From: Acidiferrobacterales bacterium | GTDB taxonomy: Bacteria; Pseudomonadota; Gammaproteobacteria; Acidiferrobacterales; Sulfurifustaceae | DNA: 5,180 nt | NCBI GenBank assembly: GCA_919902095.1 | Contig: CAKKQL010000165.1 | Coordinates: forward strand, 1 to 5,180 | Reading direction: 5' to 3' | Part shown: positions 1-4,953 of the stretch, piece after piece | Numbering within the stretch: position 1 is the first letter of the stretch | Layout: each line of letters begins with the position of its first letter | Translations under genes and position numbers: made by a program | Notes under the pieces: model-generated | What the model was told of the DNA's origin: nothing | Database searches by the model: none | What the model saw: only the letters and a program-made list of their open reading frames with translations

Positions 1-91
1 ACAGGTTCCGCTTGACGCGCGTGACGTCATGGCCGCGGTTGACCTCGCCATTGAATACGATGCGGTAAAGCTGGGACGACGCCGTGCTCAT
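1..91 (-). CDS. Unrecognised protein, N-terminal 30 residues only (cut by window edge)
   Basis: An ATG at 91-89 opens a frame that runs off the left edge of the window after 30 codons. The visible peptide begins MSTASSQLYRIVFNGEVN and continues with a GHD...VKRNL segment. The pattern YRIVFNGE, then a G-x-D, then VKR-x-L resembles a short N-terminal domain I associate with uncharacterised proteobacterial proteins, but this is a memory-based resemblance, and no function follows from it. The gene lies 156 bases downstream of the oxidoreductase stop, on the same strand, with no hairpin terminator between them, so read-through is possible. There is only a weak purine-rich match (CCAGGCAG) ahead of the ATG. 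The overlapping plus-strand frame (29-229) resembles nothing and is less likely. Confidence 0.5.
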   Translation of the reverse strand, partial: MSTASSQLYRIVFNGEVNRGHDVTRVKRNL

Positions 92-247
92 TCGTGCTGC
101 CTGGCTCTCAAGATTCCATGGTCGGTTCGGTGGCTGACCGATATTCAAAAGATAGCCCTCGACCTTGCCAAAGTCCAAGCGGTCAGGGGGATGAGCGGAT
201 GTTCACTCCGGACAGGCGGTCAATTCTAGACCACCGGCGGCAGCGCG

Positions 248-1507
248 TCACGGCATGGGAAACGCATGGCCCACGACCGCCTCGATATCCAGGGGATCGA
301 AACCGAACTGCGCCTGCACGGCAGCCAGACGGTCGGCGTCTACCTGCGCAATCTCCGGCTCGGCAATCCGCACTTGGGCGCCCTGGCGGCCCGCGGACAG
401 CGCCGCCGCCAGGTCCATCTGCAGCGACATCACAGCCATGTCGGCGGTGAAGGGGTCGGGGCCGGCACGGCGCACGAGGCGCGCGAAATCGTGCACCACG
501 CCGGCGAACGCGGCCTGCCCGGGGGTGGCCACGCCCAGCGACGCAAATTCATTCTCGACTGCGAACCGGGCCTGCGGCAGCTCGACATGCGCGCCGAGAA
601 AGACGAGGCCGTCGGCCTTGCCGTGCACAGACAAGGTCTGCGTCTGGCCATCGGCGTCGCGGTAGCGATAAACGATCGGATAACTTTCGCTGTAGCCGCC
701 GCTGCCGTCGGTAAGACTGGCTTTCGGCACGGGGCGAACTTCGGCTTTGCCGTTCCAGTGGCCGGTGGCTTCCTGCACGATGGCGCCGTGCGTGCCGTCG
801 ATTTCCATCAGGCCCGGCCGATCGTAGCGTCCGAGCGCGCCTTTGATGTTGCCGGCGAGGTCGGTAACGAGCAGGCCGCCGGGAAAATAGAACGAGCGGT
901 TGCGGAAGGTTTCGTCGCGGTGGTGTCGTTCCGTGTTGATGTAGTGCACGGTATCCATGCGGCTCTCGACGGCGTTCACCGCCAGCGGCGCGCCGCCGGC
1001 CATGACCTGATGGCGTGAATTGTTGTGGTAACCGAGATGCGCCTGGAAGTGTGTGATGCGCCCCACCCGGCCGAGGACACCGGCCGCCATCAGTTGGCGT
1101 GCGAGCAGGTCAACCGGGTCGCGCCAGAACTGCTCGGCCACGCGAAACACGACGCCGTGCCGCGCGGCCTGCGCCGCCATGTCGCGCGCCTGACGCAACG
1201 TATCGCAGATCGGCGTTTCAACGAGGTGGTGGATACCGTGCGCCGACAGCAGACAGGAAACCGCGTGGTGCGAGGACGGCGGCGTGGCCACGAGCGCCGC
1301 GGCCATGGGCTTTGTCCGCAACAGCTCGCGCAGGGAACCGAAGCCCGGCGCGCCGAAATGCGCCGCCGCGGCGTCGCGATTGGCCGCCACCGGGTCGCAC
1401 ACGGCGACCACACGTACTTTCTTGGGCAGCTTCGGCAGGACATGAAAATAGACGCGTTGCGCGCGCCGGCCGCAACCGATGAGGGCGATATCGAGTGGGG
1501 TCGTCAT
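248..1507 (-). CDS. Gfo/Idh/MocA-family oxidoreductase with non-canonical active site
   Basis: This encodes a 419-residue protein with the fold signature of NAD(P)-dependent sugar/polyol dehydrogenase-like proteins, presumably cytosolic. The N-terminal Rossmann domain shows the nucleotide-binding loop IALIGCGRRAQR (residues 7-18), an acidic end to strand 2 (VVAVCDP, 33-39), the ATPPSSHH strand-4 motif (74-81), and the usual helix after VETPICDTL (96-104). A C-terminal alpha/beta domain follows. In the family the catalytic motif is EKP; here it is ETP (97-99), so the lysine is a threonine. The second family motif (GG-x-L-x-D-x-G-x-H) reads GGAPLAVNAV (171-180), lacking both Asp and His. The protein may therefore be a non-dehydrogenase or act on an unusual substrate. 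The frame extends to a GTG at 1525, but the ATG at 1507 places the Rossmann strand at the usual distance from the N-terminus, so I chose it. No good ribosome-binding site precedes either start. Substrate unknown. Confidence 0.88.
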   Translation of the reverse strand: MTTPLDIALIGCGRRAQRVYFHVLPKLPKKVRVVAVCDPVAANRDAAAAHFGAPGFGSLRELLRTKPMAAALVATPPSSHHAVSCLLSAHGIHHLVETPICDTLRQARDMAAQAARHGVVFRVAEQFWRDPVDLLARQLMAAGVLGRVGRITHFQAHLGYHNNSRHQVMAGGAPLAVNAVESRMDTVHYINTERHHRDETFRNRSFYFPGGLLVTDLAGNIKGALGRYDRPGLMEIDGTHGAIVQEATGHWNGKAEVRPVPKASLTDGSGGYSESYPIVYRYRDADGQTQTLSVHGKADGLVFLGAHVELPQARFAVENEFASLGVATPGQAAFAGVVHDFARLVRRAGPDPFTADMAVMSLQMDLAAALSAGRQGAQVRIAEPEIAQVDADRLAAVQAQFGFDPLDIEAVVGHAFPMP

Positions 1508-1539
1508 GGTGGACGATTCTGGCACCCGGCACGGAAAAC

Positions 1540-1564
1540 AAAAAGCCCGCTGACGCGGGCTTTT
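1540..1564 (-). terminator. Intrinsic terminator hairpin (bidirectional), copy 1
   Basis: The 7-bp stem AGCCCGC (1544-1550) and GCGGGCT (1555-1561) encloses the loop TGAC, with A-runs on the left and TTTT on the right. On the minus strand the stem is followed by TTTTTGTTTT, a good U-tract. It would stop minus-strand transcription just before the oxidoreductase, whose ATG is only 36 bases beyond the stem. No gene directly upstream on the minus strand needs it now, which fits it being a displaced hdrB terminator. Confidence 0.8.
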
Positions 1565-1586
1565 CCTGAACGGAGTGAAAAACCCG

Positions 1587-1625
1587 TTTCGCTGCGATTT
1601 GCTTGAGTTTCGTAGTACGAACGAT
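1587..1625 (-). pseudogene. Putative decayed HdrB C-terminal fragment (13 codons)
   Basis: Read on the minus strand from 1625 to 1587, the 13 codons give IVRTTKLKQIAAK. The real HdrB end is IIRATQLEAIAAK: 8 of 13 residues are identical and V/I is conservative. Nucleotide identity over these codons is 23/39 by hand alignment. The match lies exactly where a third hdrB tail would be expected relative to the hairpin. It has lost the stop codon (CGG instead of TAG) and has an in-frame TAA immediately upstream (1628-1626), so it is not translated as part of a protein. The match is short and I looked for it at this position, so treat it as probable rather than certain. Confidence 0.4.
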
Positions 1626-1645
1626 TTACAGGCAAGCGCGCAGGG

Positions 1646-1674
1646 TCAGTTGCTATCTCCCGAAGAAATAGTAT
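1646..1674 (+). promoter_or_regulatory. Weak sigma70-like promoter candidate for the TPR gene
   Basis: TAGTAT (1669-1674) is a fair -10 box (4 of 6 to TATAAT). With a 17-base spacer it is preceded by TCAGTT (1646-1651), a poor -35 box. It lies about 50 bases upstream of the TPR start, within an AT-richer stretch. The assignment is by eye only. Confidence 0.22.
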
Positions 1675-1724
1675 GTCACCATTTCCGTCCACAAGGACAA
1701 CGTCGCTGCCGTCGTGGGGACTTC

Positions 1725-2279
1725 ATGATGTCAGAGGACCAAAAAGAAGCCGCGCTGCGGGCACGTGTAGCAAGTTTGCAGGGACACGGCCAAGATGAAT
1801 CGGTGCTCGCCACCGCGCTCGGCGAGCTGGTCGACTATTACTGGGAGGCGGGTCGGCATCAGGGCGCCGAGGCGCCCATGTTGCACCGCCTTGAACTCTT
1901 GCAGCGCACCCACGGCCCCAAGCACACTGCCGTTGCGAAATGCCTGCACGATCTGGCGTTCCTGTACGATATCCTCGGCCGGGATGCCGCGGTCGATGGC
2001 TTCGCCTCTCGGGCGATGGCGATGTGGGCCGAGATCGACGGCTATGCCAATGGCCACACCATTCGCATGTTGGCGCTGCTGGCGCGGTTGTACGCGAAAC
2101 AGGGACTACACGAAAAGCTGACGGCGCTGCTGAATACGGCGATTTCCAGGATGGAGCCTGTCTACCCCCGCGGGTATTACGATCACAGCTTGGCGAAACT
2201 TGCGGAACTTTTGGACAGTAACAACCGCGGCGTGGAGTTGCGCGGGATTGCCGGACGTATACGGGCGTTACTTGGTTGA
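1725..2279 (+). CDS. Small tetratricopeptide-repeat (TPR) protein
   Basis: This encodes a 184-residue, apparently cytosolic all-helical protein without signal peptide or membrane segment. Two to four TPR-like helical hairpins can be seen: about residues 28-62 (LATALGELVDYYWEAG), 70-104, 112-145 and 153-180. The stretch LELLQRTHGPKHTAVAKCLHDL and the following AFLYDILGR resemble kinesin-light-chain-type TPRs, where G-x-x-H-x-x-V-A-x-x-L-x-x-L-A is typical. TPRs mediate protein-protein contacts; the partner is unknown. The frame is open from 1575, but I chose the ATG at 1725 (or 1728) because GTGGGGA (1714-1720) precedes it at suitable spacing, and because the upstream part overlaps the decayed hdrB-like tail. 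The stop lies 28 bases before the next plus-strand gene, so the two are probably one transcript. Confidence 0.75.
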   Translation: MMSEDQKEAALRARVASLQGHGQDESVLATALGELVDYYWEAGRHQGAEAPMLHRLELLQRTHGPKHTAVAKCLHDLAFLYDILGRDAAVDGFASRAMAMWAEIDGYANGHTIRMLALLARLYAKQGLHEKLTALLNTAISRMEPVYPRGYYDHSLAKLAELLDSNNRGVELRGIAGRIRALLG

Positions 2280-2307
2280 GGAAGGCAAACCTATGAGGAC
2301 GTACTAG

Positions 2308-2805
2308 ATGGCCTTTGCTCTTGGGATAAGAGGATGTCGCCTGAGAAAAATGATGCGTACATTACGAGGGGTCGCTTTCAACGCCGCGCTTGGAATTGCC
2401 GTGTTAGTGCCTGTCACGGTTCGTGCGGAGAATTGGGTGGATGTGCCCCAGGACGCGAGGCATTCTGAGCGCTGTGCACGGAAGGCCATCGACACGGATT
2501 CGGCGGTGTTCGATTCCCGAGCCGATGTAGTCGTTATCGTTGACATGTGTGGAGGAGTCACACAGCGACGTGCCTATAGCTGCAGCAGAAACACGTATTG
2601 GAAGATTGCCTATGTACCAAACGACGATAAAGACCAAATAGAAACTCTGATAGGTGGATTTTTCAAAGCCGGCAAGTTCGATCCCGCCACTGCGAAGTAC
2701 GAAGCCCGGTCCTTTGAGCCCAACAGCTACATCGACAGTCTACGGAACTTTGCTTGTGCGTCGAAACGGCGGTATCCACCGTTTCAATTCACTGGCGCAC
2801 GTTGA
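2308..2805 (+). CDS. Secreted/periplasmic hypothetical protein with four cysteines
   Basis: This encodes a 165-residue protein with a Sec-type signal peptide: a basic n-region (RLRKMMRTLR, 11-20), a hydrophobic core (about 21-38) and a likely cleavage after VRA (residue 40), leaving a mature protein that starts ENWVDV. The mature part has cysteines at 56, 81, 92 and 150, an even number that suits disulfides in the periplasm. The start at 2308 has GAGGA (2295-2299) eight bases upstream; a start at 2350 (MMRTL) would give a more compact signal peptide and cannot be excluded. The mature N-terminus (NWV) and the C-terminal FACAS segment match the neighbouring convergent protein (NWV, FDCAS), suggesting a distant paralogue. 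The general pattern recalls the surface-adhesin E-type domain, but I would not assign it. G+C is low here (86/180 in 2521-2700), unlike the outer genes. Confidence 0.72.
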   Translation: MAFALGIRGCRLRKMMRTLRGVAFNAALGIAVLVPVTVRAENWVDVPQDARHSERCARKAIDTDSAVFDSRADVVVIVDMCGGVTQRRAYSCSRNTYWKIAYVPNDDKDQIETLIGGFFKAGKFDPATAKYEARSFEPNSYIDSLRNFACASKRRYPPFQFTGAR

Positions 2806-2929
2806 GCACGGCACAAACCGAGGTGCCGGCGGAGATGGCGTGGAGCATCAACAGGTCTACCCACGCCGCCAAGCCCGGCTTGCCTACCTGAAACGACTGG
2901 AGTTGCTCACAGATAATCGTGGTCCAGTC

Positions 2930-3433
2930 TTACCGGCCACAGATCCGCTTGAAGACCATGGGCTCCGACACAGACGCTTTGGACAGTTTGCGACGACCAG
3001 TAGTAATAACCCACACTTTTTTGCCATCAAGGGGGGAAAAGACAAAACCGTCGCCACTCGCGCAATCGAAAGCCTCGTTTAATTCCGGAGGGTTCTTCTG
3101 ATCGCGAGGAAACCTGAAGCCGCTTTGATCAGGATTCCGCCCGGTCGTCTTACTTGCAGCCTTCCTGAACATGCGAAGGCGGCGACGGCCGGATTCGCTT
3201 CCAGCATACACCATCACCGTCTCTTCTCTGACCTCGTCCAGATTGATCCAGAAGAAAGTATCGGGGTTGGCGGACTCCGACACCTCTCTCCCTGGAACCC
3301 AGTTCGCCGCGCTGGCCGAGGGTACCACCAAAATCGGCAGCAGGCCGAGGGCAACGACGGCGGTTGTTCTTGCACGCATCATCCAACCCAAGACGGGTTT
3401 ACCGCTAAGCCGGAATTTCCGATGTGGACTCAT
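2930..3433 (-). CDS. Secreted/periplasmic hypothetical protein, possible surface-adhesin E-like
   Basis: This encodes a 167-residue protein. A long basic n-region (MSPHRKFRLSGKP) and a hydrophobic core (TTAVVALGLLPILVVPSASA, 23-42) end in a standard A-x-A cleavage site, leaving a mature protein that starts ANWVPG. The mature part contains F-F-W-I-N-L-D-E-V (60-68), a pattern like the Y-x-D/S-V strand of surface-adhesin E-like domains, the segment AFDCAS (121-126), VWVITTG (140-146) and a C-terminal cysteine (165) that could pair with C124. I chose the ATG at 3433 because GGAGGGG lies directly upstream; the frame itself extends to 3478. It converges on the 2308-2805 gene with 124 bases between the stops, and that gap holds only a weak 5-bp inverted repeat. 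Its function is unknown; cell-surface or periplasmic location is the only firm inference. Confidence 0.72.
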   Translation of the reverse strand: MSPHRKFRLSGKPVLGWMMRARTTAVVALGLLPILVVPSASAANWVPGREVSESANPDTFFWINLDEVREETVMVYAGSESGRRRLRMFRKAASKTTGRNPDQSGFRFPRDQKNPPELNEAFDCASGDGFVFSPLDGKKVWVITTGRRKLSKASVSEPMVFKRICGR

Positions 3434-3439
3434 GTTCTT

Positions 3440-3446
3440 CCCCTCC
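3440..3446 (-). promoter_or_regulatory. Strong Shine-Dalgarno site fixing the 3433 start
   Basis: On the minus strand GGAGGGG lies six bases ahead of the ATG at 3433 and is the best ribosome-binding site in the window. It selects this ATG over the upstream in-frame start at 3478 and the downstream MM at residues 18-19. Confidence 0.7.
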
Positions 3447-3536
3447 GGGTATGCGATGTCAACACCACGTTCGCGCAATCCATGAACACAACGAATTTAA
3501 GGCTACCACCACCTAAACGCGGCTCAAACACCAAAC

Positions 3537-3559
3537 AAAAAAGCCCGCTGGCGCGGACT
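3537..3559 (-). terminator. Intrinsic terminator hairpin, copy 2 (one stem mismatch)
   Basis: The stem AGCCCGC (3542-3548) pairs with GCGGACT (3553-3559) around the loop TGGC, with one mismatch (A at 3557). On the minus strand it is followed by TTTTTTGTTT, so it should still terminate transcription coming from the deacetylase. The T-run for the opposite direction is degraded (CTCTTTAG), unlike in the other two copies. Confidence 0.72.
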
Positions 3560-3581
3560 CTTTAGAACGGGTCGCCGGGGC

Positions 3582-3677
3582 TTACTTCGCCACGATCGCT
3601 TCCAGTTGCGTGGCGCGGATGATGTTGCCGTCGAGTCCGGCTTCCTTGGCGCTGCCGCCGTAGACCACCGCCACGAG
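3582..3677 (-). pseudogene. hdrB 3'-end fragment (about 31 codons plus stop)
   Basis: The minus strand encodes a stop-terminated segment nearly identical to the HdrB C-terminus at 4858-4953. GGSAKEAGLDGNIIRATQLE is unchanged, the end is AIVAK instead of AIAAK, and the left part reads LVAVVY instead of LMTVAY. Upstream of about 3677 the similarity vanishes: the CCG cysteine motif and the rest of the domain are absent, so this is a gene tail, not a gene. An in-frame ATG (3691) exists, but there is no reason to think it is used. Most differences from the intact copy are silent, including an AGC/TCG serine swap, so the fragment descends from an hdrB that was under selection until recently. It sits between the deacetylase stop (3716) and a terminator, exactly as in the hdrB arrangement. 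Confidence 0.88.
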
Positions 3678-3715
3678 TAACGCGGCCATAGCGGGTTCGC
3701 AGATGTCAACAGACC

Positions 3716-4600
3716 CTAGTGTCGGTATGGCGCCGGAGAATGGCCGCGGGTTACCCAGGCACCTTGTGCGCACGACTCATAGCGGTGTGAATTGATCAGC
3801 CGAATAAACGCGCTCAGGTCGCAGGCACCATCGACAAAGAGTCGTCTGATCTGGTAGACGTCGTCACCCGAACCGTTGGCGCCATCCTCGGCGGTCAGCA
3901 ACCCTTCATAGCCGGCCTGTCTCGCCATTTCAACGAGACGGTCGTTGTACCAGCCGACAGGCCAGGCAAGGTAGGGGACTGGCCGCCCGAGCTTATCCTC
4001 AAGGAGCCGCTTCGAATCCGCCAGTTCGCGCAAGGCATCGGCCGGTCCGAAACGGGGATCGTCGCCATCGACCCAAGTCACCAGGTTGCTCCAGGGGTCC
4101 CATGGATGCGTTGCCGTGTGGGAATACACTTCGAAATCCGGGTTCTTGCTGAGCGCAATGACGTCGGACCACTCCACGTAACCCTGGCCGATACCCAATT
4201 CAGTGATGATCCAGAACGACGCCTTGAACTGAAACTCATTGAGCACGGGAATAACATTCAAAACATTTTTCCAACCGTCGTCAAACGTTAGCACAATTGA
4301 TTTTTCCGGCAGTTCGATATCGCCCCGCATGTAGGCGACAAGGTCACGGGTACTCACGGTCGTATAACCCGCTTCGCGCAGATATCGCATCTGTTCTGCA
4401 AAGCGTTGCAAGCCGATAGACGTCTCGCCCCCGGTGTCAGCGCCCTCAACAATCTGGTGATAAATCAATACGGGAACTTTTTCGCCAGCCTGGACCTGCC
4501 CGGCCGCAAAGATTGCAGCGGCGACCCAGGACAATATCCACCGTCTGCTGGCCCGACTTCCGCAACTTGCGCCACGTTCTTGCATGATCCTTGTGCTCAT
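3716..4600 (-). CDS. Exported polysaccharide deacetylase (carbohydrate esterase 4 type)
   Basis: This encodes a 294-residue NodB-homology protein that would remove acetyl groups from an N-acetylated glycan outside the cytoplasm. Visible features: signal peptide SRRWILSWVAAAIFAAGQVQA (residues 18-38, with possible cleavage before GEK); the family's N-terminal strand VPVLIYHQI (42-50); motif 1 LTFDDG (104-109), with D107 as likely base and D108 as metal ligand; motif 2 SHTATH (160-165), with H161 and H165 as metal ligands; a motif-3-like WPVGWYND (213-220); and LLTAEDG near the C-terminal side. The metal triad is intact, so it should be active. The closest architectural types are PgaB/IcaB-like deacetylase domains, but the glycan is unknown. 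The frame opens at 4762, but the first 54 residues are arginine/proline-rich and unlike any leader. I chose the ATG at 4600; the ATG at 4585 (AAGG close upstream) is an alternative. It lies between two copies of the hdrB-tail/terminator module. Confidence 0.88.
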   Translation of the reverse strand: MSTRIMQERGASCGSRASRRWILSWVAAAIFAAGQVQAGEKVPVLIYHQIVEGADTGGETSIGLQRFAEQMRYLREAGYTTVSTRDLVAYMRGDIELPEKSIVLTFDDGWKNVLNVIPVLNEFQFKASFWIITELGIGQGYVEWSDVIALSKNPDFEVYSHTATHPWDPWSNLVTWVDGDDPRFGPADALRELADSKRLLEDKLGRPVPYLAWPVGWYNDRLVEMARQAGYEGLLTAEDGANGSGDDVYQIRRLFVDGACDLSAFIRLINSHRYESCAQGAWVTRGHSPAPYRH

Positions 4601-4634
4601 AAAGGATAGGAAATTCAACCCCTCTTTTGCCCTC

Positions 4635-4663
4635 ACCGTACCGTTGTGTCCGCCACGGTTCAA
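4635..4663 (-). promoter_or_regulatory. Weak sigma70-like promoter candidate for the deacetylase gene
   Basis: On the minus strand TTGAAC (4663-4658) and TACGGT (4640-4635) are separated by 17 bases, about 35 bases ahead of the start at 4600. The -35 box is fair and the -10 box poor. A promoter is expected here because terminator copy 3 should isolate the gene from hdrB transcription. Confidence 0.25.
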
Positions 4664-4773
4664 GACGAGACTCGAGCGCAGGCAGACTGGAGACCCGCGC
4701 ATTCGCGGTGGTCGCTCGGCCGGTTCGCGGTCAAGGCCGGCTGCGGATCGTCGCCGGCCCAAAGCTCACCACG

Positions 4774-4797
4774 CCGCCCCTCGGGGCGGGAGGGGCG
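4774..4797. repeat. GC-rich inverted repeat with two mutually exclusive stems
   Basis: CCGCCCC (4774-4780) pairs with GGGGCGG (4783-4789) over a 2-base loop. Alternatively CGCCCCTC (4775-4782) pairs with GAGGGGCG (4790-4797) over a 7-base loop. The two stems share bases, so only one can form at a time. It lies 11 bases from the terminator at 4809-4838, in the leader of the deacetylase region. Without a T-run it is not a terminator; it could be an RNA structure, an operator, or chance in GC-rich DNA. Confidence 0.35.
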
Positions 4798-4807
4798 ACG
4801 ATGGAGA

Positions 4808-4953
4808 CAAAAAAGCCCGCATTCGCGGGCTTTTTTTTCGACAGTGGCAGATTGAAACTACTTCGCCGCGATCGCTTCCAGCTGGGTGGCGCGGATGATG
4901 TTGCCGTCGAGGCCGGCCTCCTTGGCCGAACCGCCGTAGGCGACCGTCATCAG
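4808..4953 (-). repeat. Direct repeat module, copy 3 (the genuine hdrB end + terminator)
   Basis: This is the parent arrangement of the module: the last ~31 codons and stop of the intact hdrB, 26 bases of spacer and the perfect terminator hairpin ending in AAAAAAC on the plus strand. Copies at 3536-3677 and 1539-1625 have the same order and orientation. Confidence 0.85.
4809..4838 (-). terminator. Intrinsic terminator of hdrB (bidirectional), copy 3
   Basis: A perfect stem AGCCCGC (4814-4820) and GCGGGCT (4825-4831) around the loop ATTC is flanked by A6 on the left and T8 on the right, extending the stem through A-T pairs. It starts 20 bases after the hdrB stop on the minus strand and is followed there by TTTTTTGT. 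It marks the end of the hdrB transcription unit. Confidence 0.9.

Larger units (their letters stand above)
1539..1625 (-). repeat. Direct repeat module, copy 1 (hdrB tail + terminator), most decayed
   Basis: This is the third and most diverged occurrence of the module seen at 4808-4953 and 3536-3677. It consists of the motif AC followed by a run of A, the hairpin AGCCCGC-NNNN-GCGGGCT, 25 bases of spacer, then a stretch that reads on the minus strand like the end of HdrB. The spacer contains GAACGG, as in copy 2. The hairpin-to-tail spacing is 25 bases here and in copy 2, and 29 in the hdrB copy. Confidence 0.5.
3536..3677 (-). repeat. Direct repeat module, copy 2 (hdrB tail + terminator)
   Basis: This is the same module as at the real hdrB end (4808-4953): ACAAAAAAGCCCGC, a four-base loop, the right stem arm, 25 bases of spacer, a stop codon and the last ~31 codons of hdrB. 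Over the 96 coding-side bases (3582-3677 against 4858-4953) I count 81 identities, and 71 of 81 in the first 81. Similarity stops abruptly on the left just outside the A-run and on the right near 3677. Confidence 0.85.

Noticed and set aside
149..178. Possible minus-strand promoter (TTGGAC, 18 bases, TATCTT) ahead of the 1-91 gene
   Set aside because: The -35 box matches poorly and the spacing is long; not better than chance in a 156-base gap, which otherwise holds nothing I can identify.
266..1018. Long plus-strand open frame (250 codons) opposite the oxidoreductase
   Set aside because: It is antisense to a gene with clear family motifs; long antisense frames are expected in GC-rich coding DNA, and its translation shows no recognisable domain.
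1025..1606. Plus-strand open frame of 193 codons opposite the oxidoreductase N-terminus and running through the terminator
   Set aside because: It is a shadow of the Rossmann-domain coding region, and it crosses a perfect terminator hairpin.
2809..2826. Inverted repeat GGCAC/GTGCC between the convergent genes, as a terminator
   Set aside because: The stem is only 5 bp with an 8-base loop and has no T-run in either direction. I see nothing else in 2806-2929.
2654..3082. Plus-strand frame of 142 codons across the end of the secreted-protein gene and the convergent gene
   Set aside because: It overlaps two better-supported genes on both sides, has no ribosome-binding site, and shows no domain.
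3455..3711. Ten-base repeat GATGTCAACA at about 3455 and 3702
   Set aside because: Too short to be significant, the flanks do not match, and it lies on both sides of module copy 2 without symmetric placement; recorded in case it is an insertion-site duplication.
4600..4762. N-terminal extension of the deacetylase to 4762
   Set aside because: The extra 54 residues are basic and proline-rich, would bury the signal peptide inside the protein, and overlap the likely promoter and leader.
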